A DNA stretch of 64,000 nt from Bacteroidota bacterium. Its GTDB lineage: Bacteria; Bacteroidota; Bacteroidia; Flavobacteriales; Weeksellaceae. The notes below the pieces were generated by a model. The model ran no database searches and was not told the DNA's origin. It saw only the letters and a list, made by a program, of their open reading frames with translations. Shown here piece by piece: positions 27,197 through 35,010 of the stretch. The stretch covers positions 32,509 to 96,508 of the forward strand of contig JAEYOX010000063.1 of NCBI GenBank assembly GCA_023411265.1. The letters are read 5' to 3'. Made by a program: the position numbers and the translations under genes. The stretch's first letter is position 1, and each line of letters opens with the position of its first letter.

Positions 27197-28012
27197 TTAA
27201 TAGCTTTCATTTTTGTTGGGAAACTTCACTTTTTTCACATCCTGAACATACTGCGCAACCGCTCCGGTGATTTCCGTATACAAATTAAGGTATCGTCTCA
27301 GGAATTTCGGTGAAAAATCTTTGTTCATGCCTACCATATCGTGATATACAAGCACTTGCCCGTCGCAATCAGATCCGGCACCAATTCCGACGGTAGGGAT
27401 AGTTATACTTTCTGAAACTTGTTTTGCCAAATCGGCAGGAATTTTTTCGAGAACTAATGCGAAACATCCTAAATCCTCCACCAGTTTTGCATCCTTCAAT
27501 AATTTTTCTGCTTCCTCATTTTTTTTAGCCCGAACTTTATAGGTTCCGAACTGATATATGGATTGAGGCGTAAGTCCTAAATGTGCCATGACAGGAATTC
27601 CTGCATTTACTATTTTACGGATAGAATCTTCTATTTCACTTCCGCCTTCTATTTTCACAGCATGCGCTCCGCCTTCTTTCATCATGCGGACTGCTGATTC
27701 CAGAGCTTTTTCAGGATTACTCTGATAAGTTCCGAATGGAAGATCGGCTACTACCAAAGCTCTTTCCACACCACGAACCACACATTGTGTATGGTAAATC
27801 ATTTGATCGAGCGTAATGGGAAGCGTTGTCTCAAAACCGGCCATTACATTGGCTGCAGAGTCTCCCACCAGAATTGCATCTACCCCACCTGCATCCAGCA
27901 TTTTGGCTGTAGTGAAATCATAAGCAGTAAGCATACTGATCTTCTCCTTGTCGAATTTCATTTTCCGCAGCGTCTCTGTGGTGATTTTTTTGATTTCAGA
28001 ATGTACAGACAT
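27197..28012 (-). CDS. panB: 3-methyl-2-oxobutanoate hydroxymethyltransferase
   Basis: First step of pantothenate and CoA synthesis. 271 residues, usual length. Family motifs: ISMLTAYDFTTAKMLDAGGVD, ILVGDSAANVMAGF, TLPITLDQMIYHTQCV, the AVKIEGGSEI segment with the metal and substrate ligands, VMAHLGLTPQS and IPTVGIGAGSDCDGQVLVYHD. The gene lies 33 bases after the Crp/Fnr gene and directly before a small membrane protein, so it is probably cotranscribed with both. Confidence 0.97.
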   Translation of the reverse strand: MSVHSEIKKITTETLRKMKFDKEKISMLTAYDFTTAKMLDAGGVDAILVGDSAANVMAGFETTLPITLDQMIYHTQCVVRGVERALVVADLPFGTYQSNPEKALESAVRMMKEGGAHAVKIEGGSEIEDSIRKIVNAGIPVMAHLGLTPQSIYQFGTYKVRAKKNEEAEKLLKDAKLVEDLGCFALVLEKIPADLAKQVSESITIPTVGIGAGSDCDGQVLVYHDMVGMNKDFSPKFLRRYLNLYTEITGAVAQYVQDVKKVKFPNKNESY

Positions 28013-28045
28013 GGTGTTGGATTAAATTGAAAAATGTAAGAAAAA

Positions 28046-28759
28046 TCAGAGAATTACGTGTCCCAGTTTTATCAGTTTTTCGCGATTCAGAATCTTGATG
28101 TTCCTTCCTTCCGTTTCTATAAGACTATCTTGTTTAAACTCTGAAATAAGACGAATGGCACTCTCAGTAGCCGTTCCTATAATATTGGCGATTTCTTCTC
28201 TAGTTAATGAAATATTAATGAAACCTTCCGGATCCGTTCCTAATTTCTGTTCCAAGAGAAGAAGAATCTCAGCGAGTCGCTCGCGTACAGTTTTTTGCGC
28301 CAGAAAGGTAATCGTATTAGAACTTTCCCCCAACTCGAAAGCTACTTTCTGCAGCATAACAAAAGACAGTTTTCCATCTACTTCCAGGAGATGCATGAAA
28401 AGATCTGAGGGAATCATCAGTGCTTCTATATCTGTCATAGCTTCTGCTTTTGCCTGAAAATTTTCTCCGCAAAGCAAAGATCGGTACCCTATCATATCGC
28501 CGTCTTTTATGAACCTCAGAATCTGCTCTTTTCCGTAGGCTCCGAGTTTGGATAACTTGGCGGTTCCGTTTTCGATGTAAAAAACTGTTTTGGGCGTTTC
28601 CTGCTCATCGAACATCATTTCGCCTTTTCGAAAATTCACCTTTTCTACTGCATTTTTATAACGTTTGAAATCCTCTTCAGATAATCTTTCTTTAAAAGCC
28701 TCATCATTAAAAATTTGCTTCAGGCTCTCGTCGATCATCATTTGTTTCTCGTGCGACAT
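28046..28759 (-). CDS. Crp/Fnr-family transcriptional regulator
   Basis: 237 residues from the ATG at 28759 (MSHEKQMMIDES); an upstream start would lie in the promoter. A cNMP-binding-like beta-roll (about 40-130; FRKGEMMFDEQETPKTVFYIENG) is followed by the long dimer helix and a winged HTH (LTREEIANIIGTATESAIRLISEF, about 180-205). The recognition helix has the E-S-x-x-R pattern of this family. There is only one Cys (RSLLCGENF), so the N-terminal [4Fe-4S] cysteines of true FNR are missing and oxygen is not sensed that way. It is divergent from the cbb3 oxidase cluster, so control of that cluster is a fair inference. It heads a run with panB and rluA. Confidence 0.92.
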   Translation of the reverse strand: MSHEKQMMIDESLKQIFNDEAFKERLSEEDFKRYKNAVEKVNFRKGEMMFDEQETPKTVFYIENGTAKLSKLGAYGKEQILRFIKDGDMIGYRSLLCGENFQAKAEAMTDIEALMIPSDLFMHLLEVDGKLSFVMLQKVAFELGESSNTITFLAQKTVRERLAEILLLLEQKLGTDPEGFINISLTREEIANIIGTATESAIRLISEFKQDSLIETEGRNIKILNREKLIKLGHVIL

Positions 28760-28777
28760 TTTTATGACATTTATCAG

Positions 28778-28808
28778 CAAAAATAGGCTTTTTTAACCGA
28801 CAAGACAA
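28778..28808 (-). promoter_or_regulatory. Full-consensus promoter for the Crp/Fnr gene
   Basis: Minus strand TTG (28806-28808), 20-base spacer, TATTTTTG (28778-28785), 18 bases before the ATG. The -7 box is in an inverted repeat with that of ccoI. Confidence 0.72.
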
Positions 28809-28820
28809 AGTTTTTTGGCC

Positions 28821-28828
28821 TATTTTTG
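28821..28828 (+). promoter_or_regulatory. -7 promoter box for the cbb3 cluster (ccoI)
   Basis: TATTTTTG within GCCTATTTTTG (28818-28828), which is the exact inverse of CAAAAATAGGC (28778-28788) on the divergent side. No -33 TTG at the usual distance, which would fit an activator-dependent promoter (inference). Confidence 0.5.
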
Positions 28829-28850
28829 TGGGTCAATTTATAAATAGAAA

Positions 28851-31232
28851 GTGTCGGAGAACTGTTTCCATTGCGGGCAAAATATAGAAAAAGAGCGCAT
28901 TAGCTTTAATGATAAGCTTTTTTGCTGTACAGGTTGCAAATCGGTATATGAAATCCTGAACCTGAACAATCTTGAGAACTTTTATGCACTAAATAAAAAT
29001 TCGGGGGTACGGCCGGATGAAAGGACCCACGAATTTGATTATCTTGACACTCCTGAAATCTTCAACCGTATTACAGATTTTTCTGAGGGAAGCACAACGG
29101 TAGTCACTTTTAAAATTCCAGTGATCCATTGTTCTTCCTGCATCTGGCTGCTGGAAAGCCTTTCCACTTTGAATCCTGATATTCGATTTACGCAGGTTAA
29201 TTTCACCGCAAAAACACTTCAGATCTCCTTTAATCATCAGGAACTGAAACTGAGCGAACTGGCAAAATTCTTAGCAAAATTAGGTTATAAACCGGTCATC
29301 AATTTGGAAACGGCCGATAAAAAGAAGGATCATCTGGATAAAACGCTTCTGATAAAACTGGCGATTGCCGGGTTTGCTTTCGGAAACGGAATGTTTTTCA
29401 GCTTCCCCGAATATGCCAATGAAATTCTTGGTCTGAATGATTACTGGATGGATCGTTATAAAAATCTGTTTCGTTTCATCATGTTTCTGCTGGCCACGCC
29501 TGTGGTTTTTTATTCCGCATCGGATTATTTCAAATCAGCATTGTTTGGTTTAAGGAATAAAATCATCAACATTGATGTTCCTATAGCATTGGGAATCATG
29601 GTTTTATATGGACGCAGCATTTACGAAGTGGTTACAGATTACGGTCCGGGATATTTCGATACACTTTGTGGTCTTTTGTTTTTTATGCTTTTAGGGAAAA
29701 TCTTTCAGAGAAGAACCTACAGCGCACTTTCCTACGACAGGGATTATAAATCTTTCTATCCTATTGCAGTTACTAAAGTTGATTTCAACGGAAAACAGGA
29801 AAACATTCTACTTTCCGATTTATCTGTGGGCGACCGTATCATGGTACGCAATCAGGAAATAATTCCGGTGGATGGCATCCTGATCAGCGGCGAAGGTAAT
29901 ATTGATAACAGTTTCATCACCGGGGAGAGTTCTACGGTTCCCAAAACTGCAGGCGACAAAATTTTTGCAGGTGGAAAGCAAATTGGTTCGGTACTGGAAC
30001 TGGAAGTCATTAAAAATGTAGATCAAAGTTACCTTACACAATTATGGAATAAGGAAGCGTTCAAAAAACACGAAACAGGACTGGATACGATGACCAACCG
30101 TGTAAGTAAATATTTCACTATCATTATATTAGGAATTACATTAGCTGCGGGAATTTATTGGAGTACGGTGGATTTTGATAAAATGTTTCAGGTGGTTTCT
30201 GCGATTCTGATTGTCGCCTGTCCATGCGCATTAGCCTTGTCTGCACCGTTTACTTTGGGACATATCATGAGAATTCTGGGACGGAATAAATTCTATGTGA
30301 AAGATACGCTGACCCTCGAAAAACTTGCCAAAATTCAAACCATAGTGTTTGACAAAACCGGAACCATCACGCACAACAAGAGATCCGATATTCATTATGA
30401 AGGAAAGGAAATTGAAGAATTTGATATTGAGAATATAAAATCTCTTTTAAAGAACTCGAATCATCCTTTATCCAAAGCATTGTATGAATTCCTAAAAACA
30501 GAAGATTCCTATCTTCCAACCGATAATTTTCAGGATACTCCAGGCAAAGGATATTCCGCAAAAGTACGCGGCATACAATACAAAATAGGTTCAGGAAGCT
30601 ATAACGGGCAGGTTTCACGAAATCACGAAACGGCAGTTTACATCAGCAAGAACGATGAATTCCTTGGGAAATTTATCTTTAAAAACGAATACCGTTCCGG
30701 GCTGAAACAATTGTTTTCGAATTTAATAAATTATAAGATTCATATCCTGAGTGGCGATAACAGTTCGGAAGAAAAAAACCTGAGAACCAGCATCCCTGAA
30801 GCGGCAGGAATGGCCTTCAATCAGGATCCGGAAAGCAAACTGAACTACATAAAAAAATTACAGGACGAAGGTGAAAAAGTGGCCATGCTGGGAGACGGAC
30901 TGAATGATGCAGGTGCCCTGAAACAGAGCGATGTAGGGATTGCAGTAGCAGATGACACCAATTCTTTCACCCCTTCTTCAGATGTTATTATGAACGGCCA
31001 AAAAGTAGTGGAACTGAATAAATACCTGAGTCTTACCCACGATGCGATGACGATTGTAAAAATTACGTTTGGGATCAGCTTTGCGTACAATGTAGTCGGA
31101 CTATCACTGGCAGTCTTAGGTTATATGTCACCCTTGGTAGCTGCTATTTTAATGCCGATAAGCTCCATAACTGTAGTAGCTTTTACCTCGGCTGCCACGT
31201 GGATAAGAAGCAGAAAGTATTTCAATATTTAA
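28851..31232 (+). CDS. ccoI: CcoI/CtpA copper-translocating P1B-type ATPase for cbb3 assembly
   Basis: Exports Cu(I) for assembly of the cbb3 oxidase. 793 residues with a GTG start at 28851. An N-terminal Cys-rich zinc-finger-like segment (CFHCGQNIE, CCTGCKSVYE) precedes a divergent HMA domain with HCSSCIWLLE (about 95). Then come the TGES loop ITGESSTVPK (about 356), the copper-site CPCALALS (about 455), the phosphorylation site FDKTGTITHN (about 501) and GDGLNDAGAL (about 681), with eight membrane helices. The N-terminal cluster plus HMA is the CcoI/FixI pattern. First gene of the oxidase cluster, opposite the Crp/Fnr gene. Confidence 0.95.
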   Translation: MSENCFHCGQNIEKERISFNDKLFCCTGCKSVYEILNLNNLENFYALNKNSGVRPDERTHEFDYLDTPEIFNRITDFSEGSTTVVTFKIPVIHCSSCIWLLESLSTLNPDIRFTQVNFTAKTLQISFNHQELKLSELAKFLAKLGYKPVINLETADKKKDHLDKTLLIKLAIAGFAFGNGMFFSFPEYANEILGLNDYWMDRYKNLFRFIMFLLATPVVFYSASDYFKSALFGLRNKIINIDVPIALGIMVLYGRSIYEVVTDYGPGYFDTLCGLLFFMLLGKIFQRRTYSALSYDRDYKSFYPIAVTKVDFNGKQENILLSDLSVGDRIMVRNQEIIPVDGILISGEGNIDNSFITGESSTVPKTAGDKIFAGGKQIGSVLELEVIKNVDQSYLTQLWNKEAFKKHETGLDTMTNRVSKYFTIIILGITLAAGIYWSTVDFDKMFQVVSAILIVACPCALALSAPFTLGHIMRILGRNKFYVKDTLTLEKLAKIQTIVFDKTGTITHNKRSDIHYEGKEIEEFDIENIKSLLKNSNHPLSKALYEFLKTEDSYLPTDNFQDTPGKGYSAKVRGIQYKIGSGSYNGQVSRNHETAVYISKNDEFLGKFIFKNEYRSGLKQLFSNLINYKIHILSGDNSSEEKNLRTSIPEAAGMAFNQDPESKLNYIKKLQDEGEKVAMLGDGLNDAGALKQSDVGIAVADDTNSFTPSSDVIMNGQKVVELNKYLSLTHDAMTIVKITFGISFAYNVVGLSLAVLGYMSPLVAAILMPISSITVVAFTSAATWIRSRKYFNI

Positions 31233-31322
31233 AGACTATTTAGACGGATTTTAAATTAATCTTATTTTGGGTTTACTGATTAATATCATTATTTTTACTT
31301 AAATTTGGGGTCTTATATATTT

Positions 31323-31330
31323 TAATTTTG
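31323..31330 (+). promoter_or_regulatory. -7 promoter box for ccoS-ccoNO
   Basis: TAATTTTG, seven bases before the ccoS ATG; a TTTG lies 15 bases upstream, shorter than the usual spacer. Confidence 0.4.
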
Positions 31331-31337
31331 CATTGCT

Positions 31338-31538
31338 ATGGAATTACTCTATTTGATGATCCTTTGCAGTGTTTCTTTAGCGGTAATATTTTTAATTATT
31401 TTTATTTACAATGCTATAAAGGGACAGTTTGACGATGACGAATCTCCCGCAGTCCGGATTTTGTTAGATAAAGATAATCCTGAAGAAAGAGGCGGGCAAG
31501 AAGAGGAAAAAACAAAAAAAACAAAAAAAGATAATTAG
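31338..31538 (+). CDS. ccoS: cbb3 oxidase assembly protein CcoS
   Basis: 66 residues. One membrane helix (about 3-28), the conserved NAIKGQFDDDESPAVRILLD stretch right after it, then a highly charged Lys/Glu tail. CcoS is needed for cofactor insertion in the oxidase. The N-A-x-x-x-GQFDD motif is diagnostic. Placed between ccoI and ccoNO, as in most cbb3 clusters. Confidence 0.93.
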   Translation: MELLYLMILCSVSLAVIFLIIFIYNAIKGQFDDDESPAVRILLDKDNPEERGGQEEEKTKKTKKDN

Positions 31539-31550
31539 TGATTAGATACT

Positions 31551-33812
31551 ATGGAGACACAAAAGTTTAGTTATGATAACAGTATAGTTCGGGCGTTTCT
31601 TTATGCTACCGTTGTTTTTGGTATCGTAGGATTTCTGTTTGGACTTACTGCTGCATTGATGTTATTTTACCCTGAACTTCCTGAATATTTTCTGGGAACC
31701 GACGATGATACGATAAAAAGTTTAGCTGCCGGAAATATTGAAGGACTGATCAATTCTCAAGGAGCTTTTGGTTTCGGAAGGATCAGGATGATTCACACCA
31801 GCGCAGTAATTTTCGCCTTTGTATGTAACGGTTTCTTTGCAGGAGCTTATTATTCAATACAAAGATTGTTAAAAACCAGAATGTGGAGCGATACCCTTTC
31901 TTGGATTCATTTCTGGGGCTGGCAATTGATGATTGTAGCTACGGTGGTCACTTTTTTCATGGGAATCAACACTTCCAAAGAATATGCTGAACACGAGTGG
32001 CCTATTGATATTCTGATCACAGTAATTTGGGTGATTTTCGGGATTAATATGTTCGCTACCATTGCGAAAAGAAGAGTCCGTCACCTCTATGTTGCCATTT
32101 GGTTCTACATCGGAACTTGGGTTGCGATTGCCATGCTTCATATTTTCAATAACCTGGAAGTTCCGCTTACTTTTACCGGCTGGAAATCCTACTCTGCCTA
32201 TGCTGGGGTAAAAGATGCCCTAGTCCAGTGGTGGTACGGGCATAATGCCGTAGCTTTTGTACTTACAACCCCAATTCTTGGGTTAATGTATTATTTCCTT
32301 CCCAAAGCTGCAGACAGGCCTGTGTTTTCATATAAGCTTTCCATTATTCACTTTTGGTCATTAATATTCGTTTACATCTGGGCCGGCCCTCACCATTTAC
32401 AATACACTGCTCTTCCTTCTTGGGCTCAGGCGTTAGGAACAGGATTCTCGATTATGCTTATCGCACCTTCTTGGGGTGGGATGTTGAATGGTCTTTTGAC
32501 TTTGAGAGGTGCTTGGGATAAAGTACGAGAAAATCCCGTACTTAAGTTCTTTGTAGTAGCGATTACTTGTTATGGTATGGCTACATTCGAAGGTCCCATT
32601 CTGGCGACGAAAACATTAAATAAAATTGGACACTTTACCGACTGGGTTATTGGTCACGTGCATATTGGTGCATTAGGCTGGAACGGATTTATGACGTTCG
32701 GGATGATTTACTACCTGCTTCCAATTATGTGGAGAACCAAACTGTGGTCTGTCAAACTGGCCAACTGGCACTTCTGGCTCGGGACTTTGGGAATTATATT
32801 TTATGCGGTTCCTTTATACATTGCCGGATTTACCCAAGGCTTGATGTGGAAACAGTTCAATCCGGATGGTACTTTGGTATATAAGCAATGGCTGGATACC
32901 GTAACTGCAATTATTCCATATTATGTAATGAGATTTGTAGGTGGGCTGCTATACATCATCGGAGCTATCCTGATGTGTATTAACGTAGTCGCTACCGTAA
33001 GATCAGGATCCTTCCAAAAAGAAGTTCATGCAGAAGCACCGGCTCTTGCTAAAATCAGTAAAAAAAGAAAAGAAGGAGAGGGTGCTCACCTTTGGTTGGA
33101 AAGAATGCCGGTTTACTTATCAATCTTGGCTTTCATTGCCGTCGCGATTGGAGGTGCTGTTCAGATTATTCCGACATTAACGGTGAAGGAAAACGTTCCT
33201 ACCATTTCTGCCGTAAAGCCCTACTCACCTTTAGAATTGGAAGGCCGGGATCTTTACATCAGAGAAGGTTGTAACTCCTGCCATTCTCAGGTAATCCGAC
33301 CTTTCCGTGACGAAGTTGTAAGATTTAACGGCAAAAACGGCCAATATTCCAAAGCAGGTGAGTTTGTTTATGACAGGCCTTTCCTTTGGGGATCAAAAAG
33401 AACAGGGCCGGATCTTCACAGGCAGGGTGGCAGAAACCCAAGTTCCTGGCATTATAAGCATATGTACAATCCGAGATCTACTTCCGCAGGTTCCATTATG
33501 CCTAGGTATCCGTGGCTAATTGCCAATGATTTGGACAGATCACAAACGGTGGATAAAATCCGTTTCATGAAGAATGTTTATGATGTACCATATTCAAAAG
33601 CTGAGCTAGATTCTGCAGCGCAGTGGGCAGATAATCAGGCAGCGCAGATTGTGAAGGAAATCTTCGATGAAGCACCGGATTTGAAAGCGGCATACGCTAC
33701 CAGACCAGAAGGTGAACTCAACAAAAAAGAGATCATTGCATTGATTGCTTATCTGCAAAGACTGGGGACTGATATTAAAACAACTGAAATTCAAACAGCT
33801 AGTAATAACTAA
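31551..33812 (+). CDS. ccoNO: cbb3-type cytochrome c oxidase, fused subunits I and II (CcoNO)
   Basis: Catalytic core of the high-affinity terminal oxidase. 753 residues: CcoN (about 1-500) with 12 or more helices and ligand motifs RIRMIHTSAVIFAF, WYGHNAVAF (Cu-B/heme), AGPHHLQY and VIGHVHIGALGWNG. A linker and one helix (about 520-545) lead to the CcoO part with LYIREGCNSCHSQVIRPF, a single heme c motif, and MPRYPWL with the axial Met. The N-O fusion is typical of Bacteroidota. It is followed by ccoQ and ccoP. The complex sits in the inner membrane and reduces oxygen at low tension. Confidence 0.97.
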   Translation: METQKFSYDNSIVRAFLYATVVFGIVGFLFGLTAALMLFYPELPEYFLGTDDDTIKSLAAGNIEGLINSQGAFGFGRIRMIHTSAVIFAFVCNGFFAGAYYSIQRLLKTRMWSDTLSWIHFWGWQLMIVATVVTFFMGINTSKEYAEHEWPIDILITVIWVIFGINMFATIAKRRVRHLYVAIWFYIGTWVAIAMLHIFNNLEVPLTFTGWKSYSAYAGVKDALVQWWYGHNAVAFVLTTPILGLMYYFLPKAADRPVFSYKLSIIHFWSLIFVYIWAGPHHLQYTALPSWAQALGTGFSIMLIAPSWGGMLNGLLTLRGAWDKVRENPVLKFFVVAITCYGMATFEGPILATKTLNKIGHFTDWVIGHVHIGALGWNGFMTFGMIYYLLPIMWRTKLWSVKLANWHFWLGTLGIIFYAVPLYIAGFTQGLMWKQFNPDGTLVYKQWLDTVTAIIPYYVMRFVGGLLYIIGAILMCINVVATVRSGSFQKEVHAEAPALAKISKKRKEGEGAHLWLERMPVYLSILAFIAVAIGGAVQIIPTLTVKENVPTISAVKPYSPLELEGRDLYIREGCNSCHSQVIRPFRDEVVRFNGKNGQYSKAGEFVYDRPFLWGSKRTGPDLHRQGGRNPSSWHYKHMYNPRSTSAGSIMPRYPWLIANDLDRSQTVDKIRFMKNVYDVPYSKAELDSAAQWADNQAAQIVKEIFDEAPDLKAAYATRPEGELNKKEIIALIAYLQRLGTDIKTTEIQTASNN

Positions 33813-33835
33813 ATTCAAAACCCAAAGAAAGCATT

Positions 33836-34030
33836 ATGATTCCCCAAAGTTTTAGAGACATATTGTCCAATAGTGAAAACACCGGATTATTTCAAACTCT
33901 GGCTTTGGTCATCTTTTTGCTCTTTTTCGTAGGAATAATAATTTATGTCTTCAGCAGACCTAAAAAACACTACCAAGAAGAAGAGAATGCGCCTTTGGAC
34001 GATGATCAACCATTTAATTCAAACCATTAA
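33836..34030 (+). CDS. ccoQ: CcoQ-like cbb3 subunit
   Basis: 64 residues with one membrane helix (about 20-41; FQTLALVIFLLFFVGIIIYV) followed by FSRPKKHYQEEENAPLDDD. The P-K-x-H/x-acidic segment after the helix is the usual CcoQ form. Placed 23 bases after ccoNO and 5 bases before ccoP. The assignment is by size, topology and position. Confidence 0.85.
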   Translation: MIPQSFRDILSNSENTGLFQTLALVIFLLFFVGIIIYVFSRPKKHYQEEENAPLDDDQPFNSNH

Positions 34031-34035
34031 AAATC

Positions 34036-34917
34036 ATGAAACGAAGAACCCCGGTTTATATTACCATACTGATTATCATTACTATAATGATTGTAATATA
34101 TTACATGTTCATTCAGAGCGGTATTTTCCTTACGTCTCCCTACTTCCTGGGAACTGTGGCCATCAGTATCGTACTTGCCCTGATTCACAAATCCATCGGT
34201 GATCTTATAGAAAATGATAAATTCAAAAAGCTGACTCCTGAGCAGCAAATGGAATATCTGGAAGCTAAAAAAGTTCCATATTTTAAAGCTTTATATAACG
34301 ATGCATTTAAGAAACAGAGCCATACCGAGGAGAAAGACATCCTTATAGATCACGGCTTCGATGGAATTATGGAACTGGATAATCAACTTCCAAGATGGTG
34401 GCTTGGCCTATTCTGGTTTGGAGTCGCCTATTGTATTATTTACATGGTGGCCTATTCTTTTACTGATTTTGCCGATCCTTTTAAAGAATATGAAATCGAG
34501 CATAAAGAGCAGATTGCGAGCATTGAACAATGGATGAAAGAAACACCTCCGCCTACCATTGAAAATGCTGTATATTCCGCAGATAATATCGCAGCAGGAG
34601 AAGAGGTGTACAGAGCTAATTGTGCTTCATGCCACAACGACGGTGGAAAGGGTGGAATTGGCCCGAACCTTACCGATAATTACTGGATCAATCAGCCGGA
34701 AAAAACCTTATTTAAAAATATTTTCCATATGGTTGAAAATGGATCGCCCAATAATCCCTCGATGCAGGCGTTCGGAAAGAACGGTGTGTTAACAGGATTT
34801 GATATCCAGAATGTGGCCGCTTATGTTTATCATATTAATCAGGAAGTACAGCCAATAACTCCAGAACAAGGCGGAGCCGAGCCTCAGGGAACGCCTGCCA
34901 ACTGGGAAAAACAATAA
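34036..34917 (+). CDS. ccoP: cbb3 oxidase cytochrome c subunit CcoP (one heme motif)
   Basis: 293 residues. Two N-terminal helices (about 7-30 and 34-55), a charged loop, the CcoP_N-type segment ELDNQLPRWWLGLFWFGVAYCIIYMVAYSF (about 113-145), then a class I cytochrome c domain with CASCHNDGGKGGIGPNL (heme motif at about 198) and MQAFG for the axial Met. Proteobacterial CcoP has two CxxCH heme motifs; only one is present here. This monoheme form occurs in related Bacteroidota, so it is not a truncation by itself. Follows ccoQ. Confidence 0.94.
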   Translation: MKRRTPVYITILIIITIMIVIYYMFIQSGIFLTSPYFLGTVAISIVLALIHKSIGDLIENDKFKKLTPEQQMEYLEAKKVPYFKALYNDAFKKQSHTEEKDILIDHGFDGIMELDNQLPRWWLGLFWFGVAYCIIYMVAYSFTDFADPFKEYEIEHKEQIASIEQWMKETPPPTIENAVYSADNIAAGEEVYRANCASCHNDGGKGGIGPNLTDNYWINQPEKTLFKNIFHMVENGSPNNPSMQAFGKNGVLTGFDIQNVAAYVYHINQEVQPITPEQGGAEPQGTPANWEKQ

Positions 34918-34937
34918 AAGTATTGAACTCTTTCAAA

Positions 34938-34989
34938 AACATAATCCGTAATTGAATCAGACTGAGGAGAAAACGGGTTATGTTTTTTT
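34938..34989 (+). terminator. Terminator or attenuator between ccoP and ccoG
   Basis: AACATAATCCGT and ACGGGTTATGTT pair over 12 positions (one mismatch or G-U), with a 23-base loop, followed by TTTTTTTATTT. Partial termination could set more CcoNOP than CcoGH. Confidence 0.6.
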
Positions 34990-35010
34990 ATTTAAAAAAG
35001 TGAGATTACA

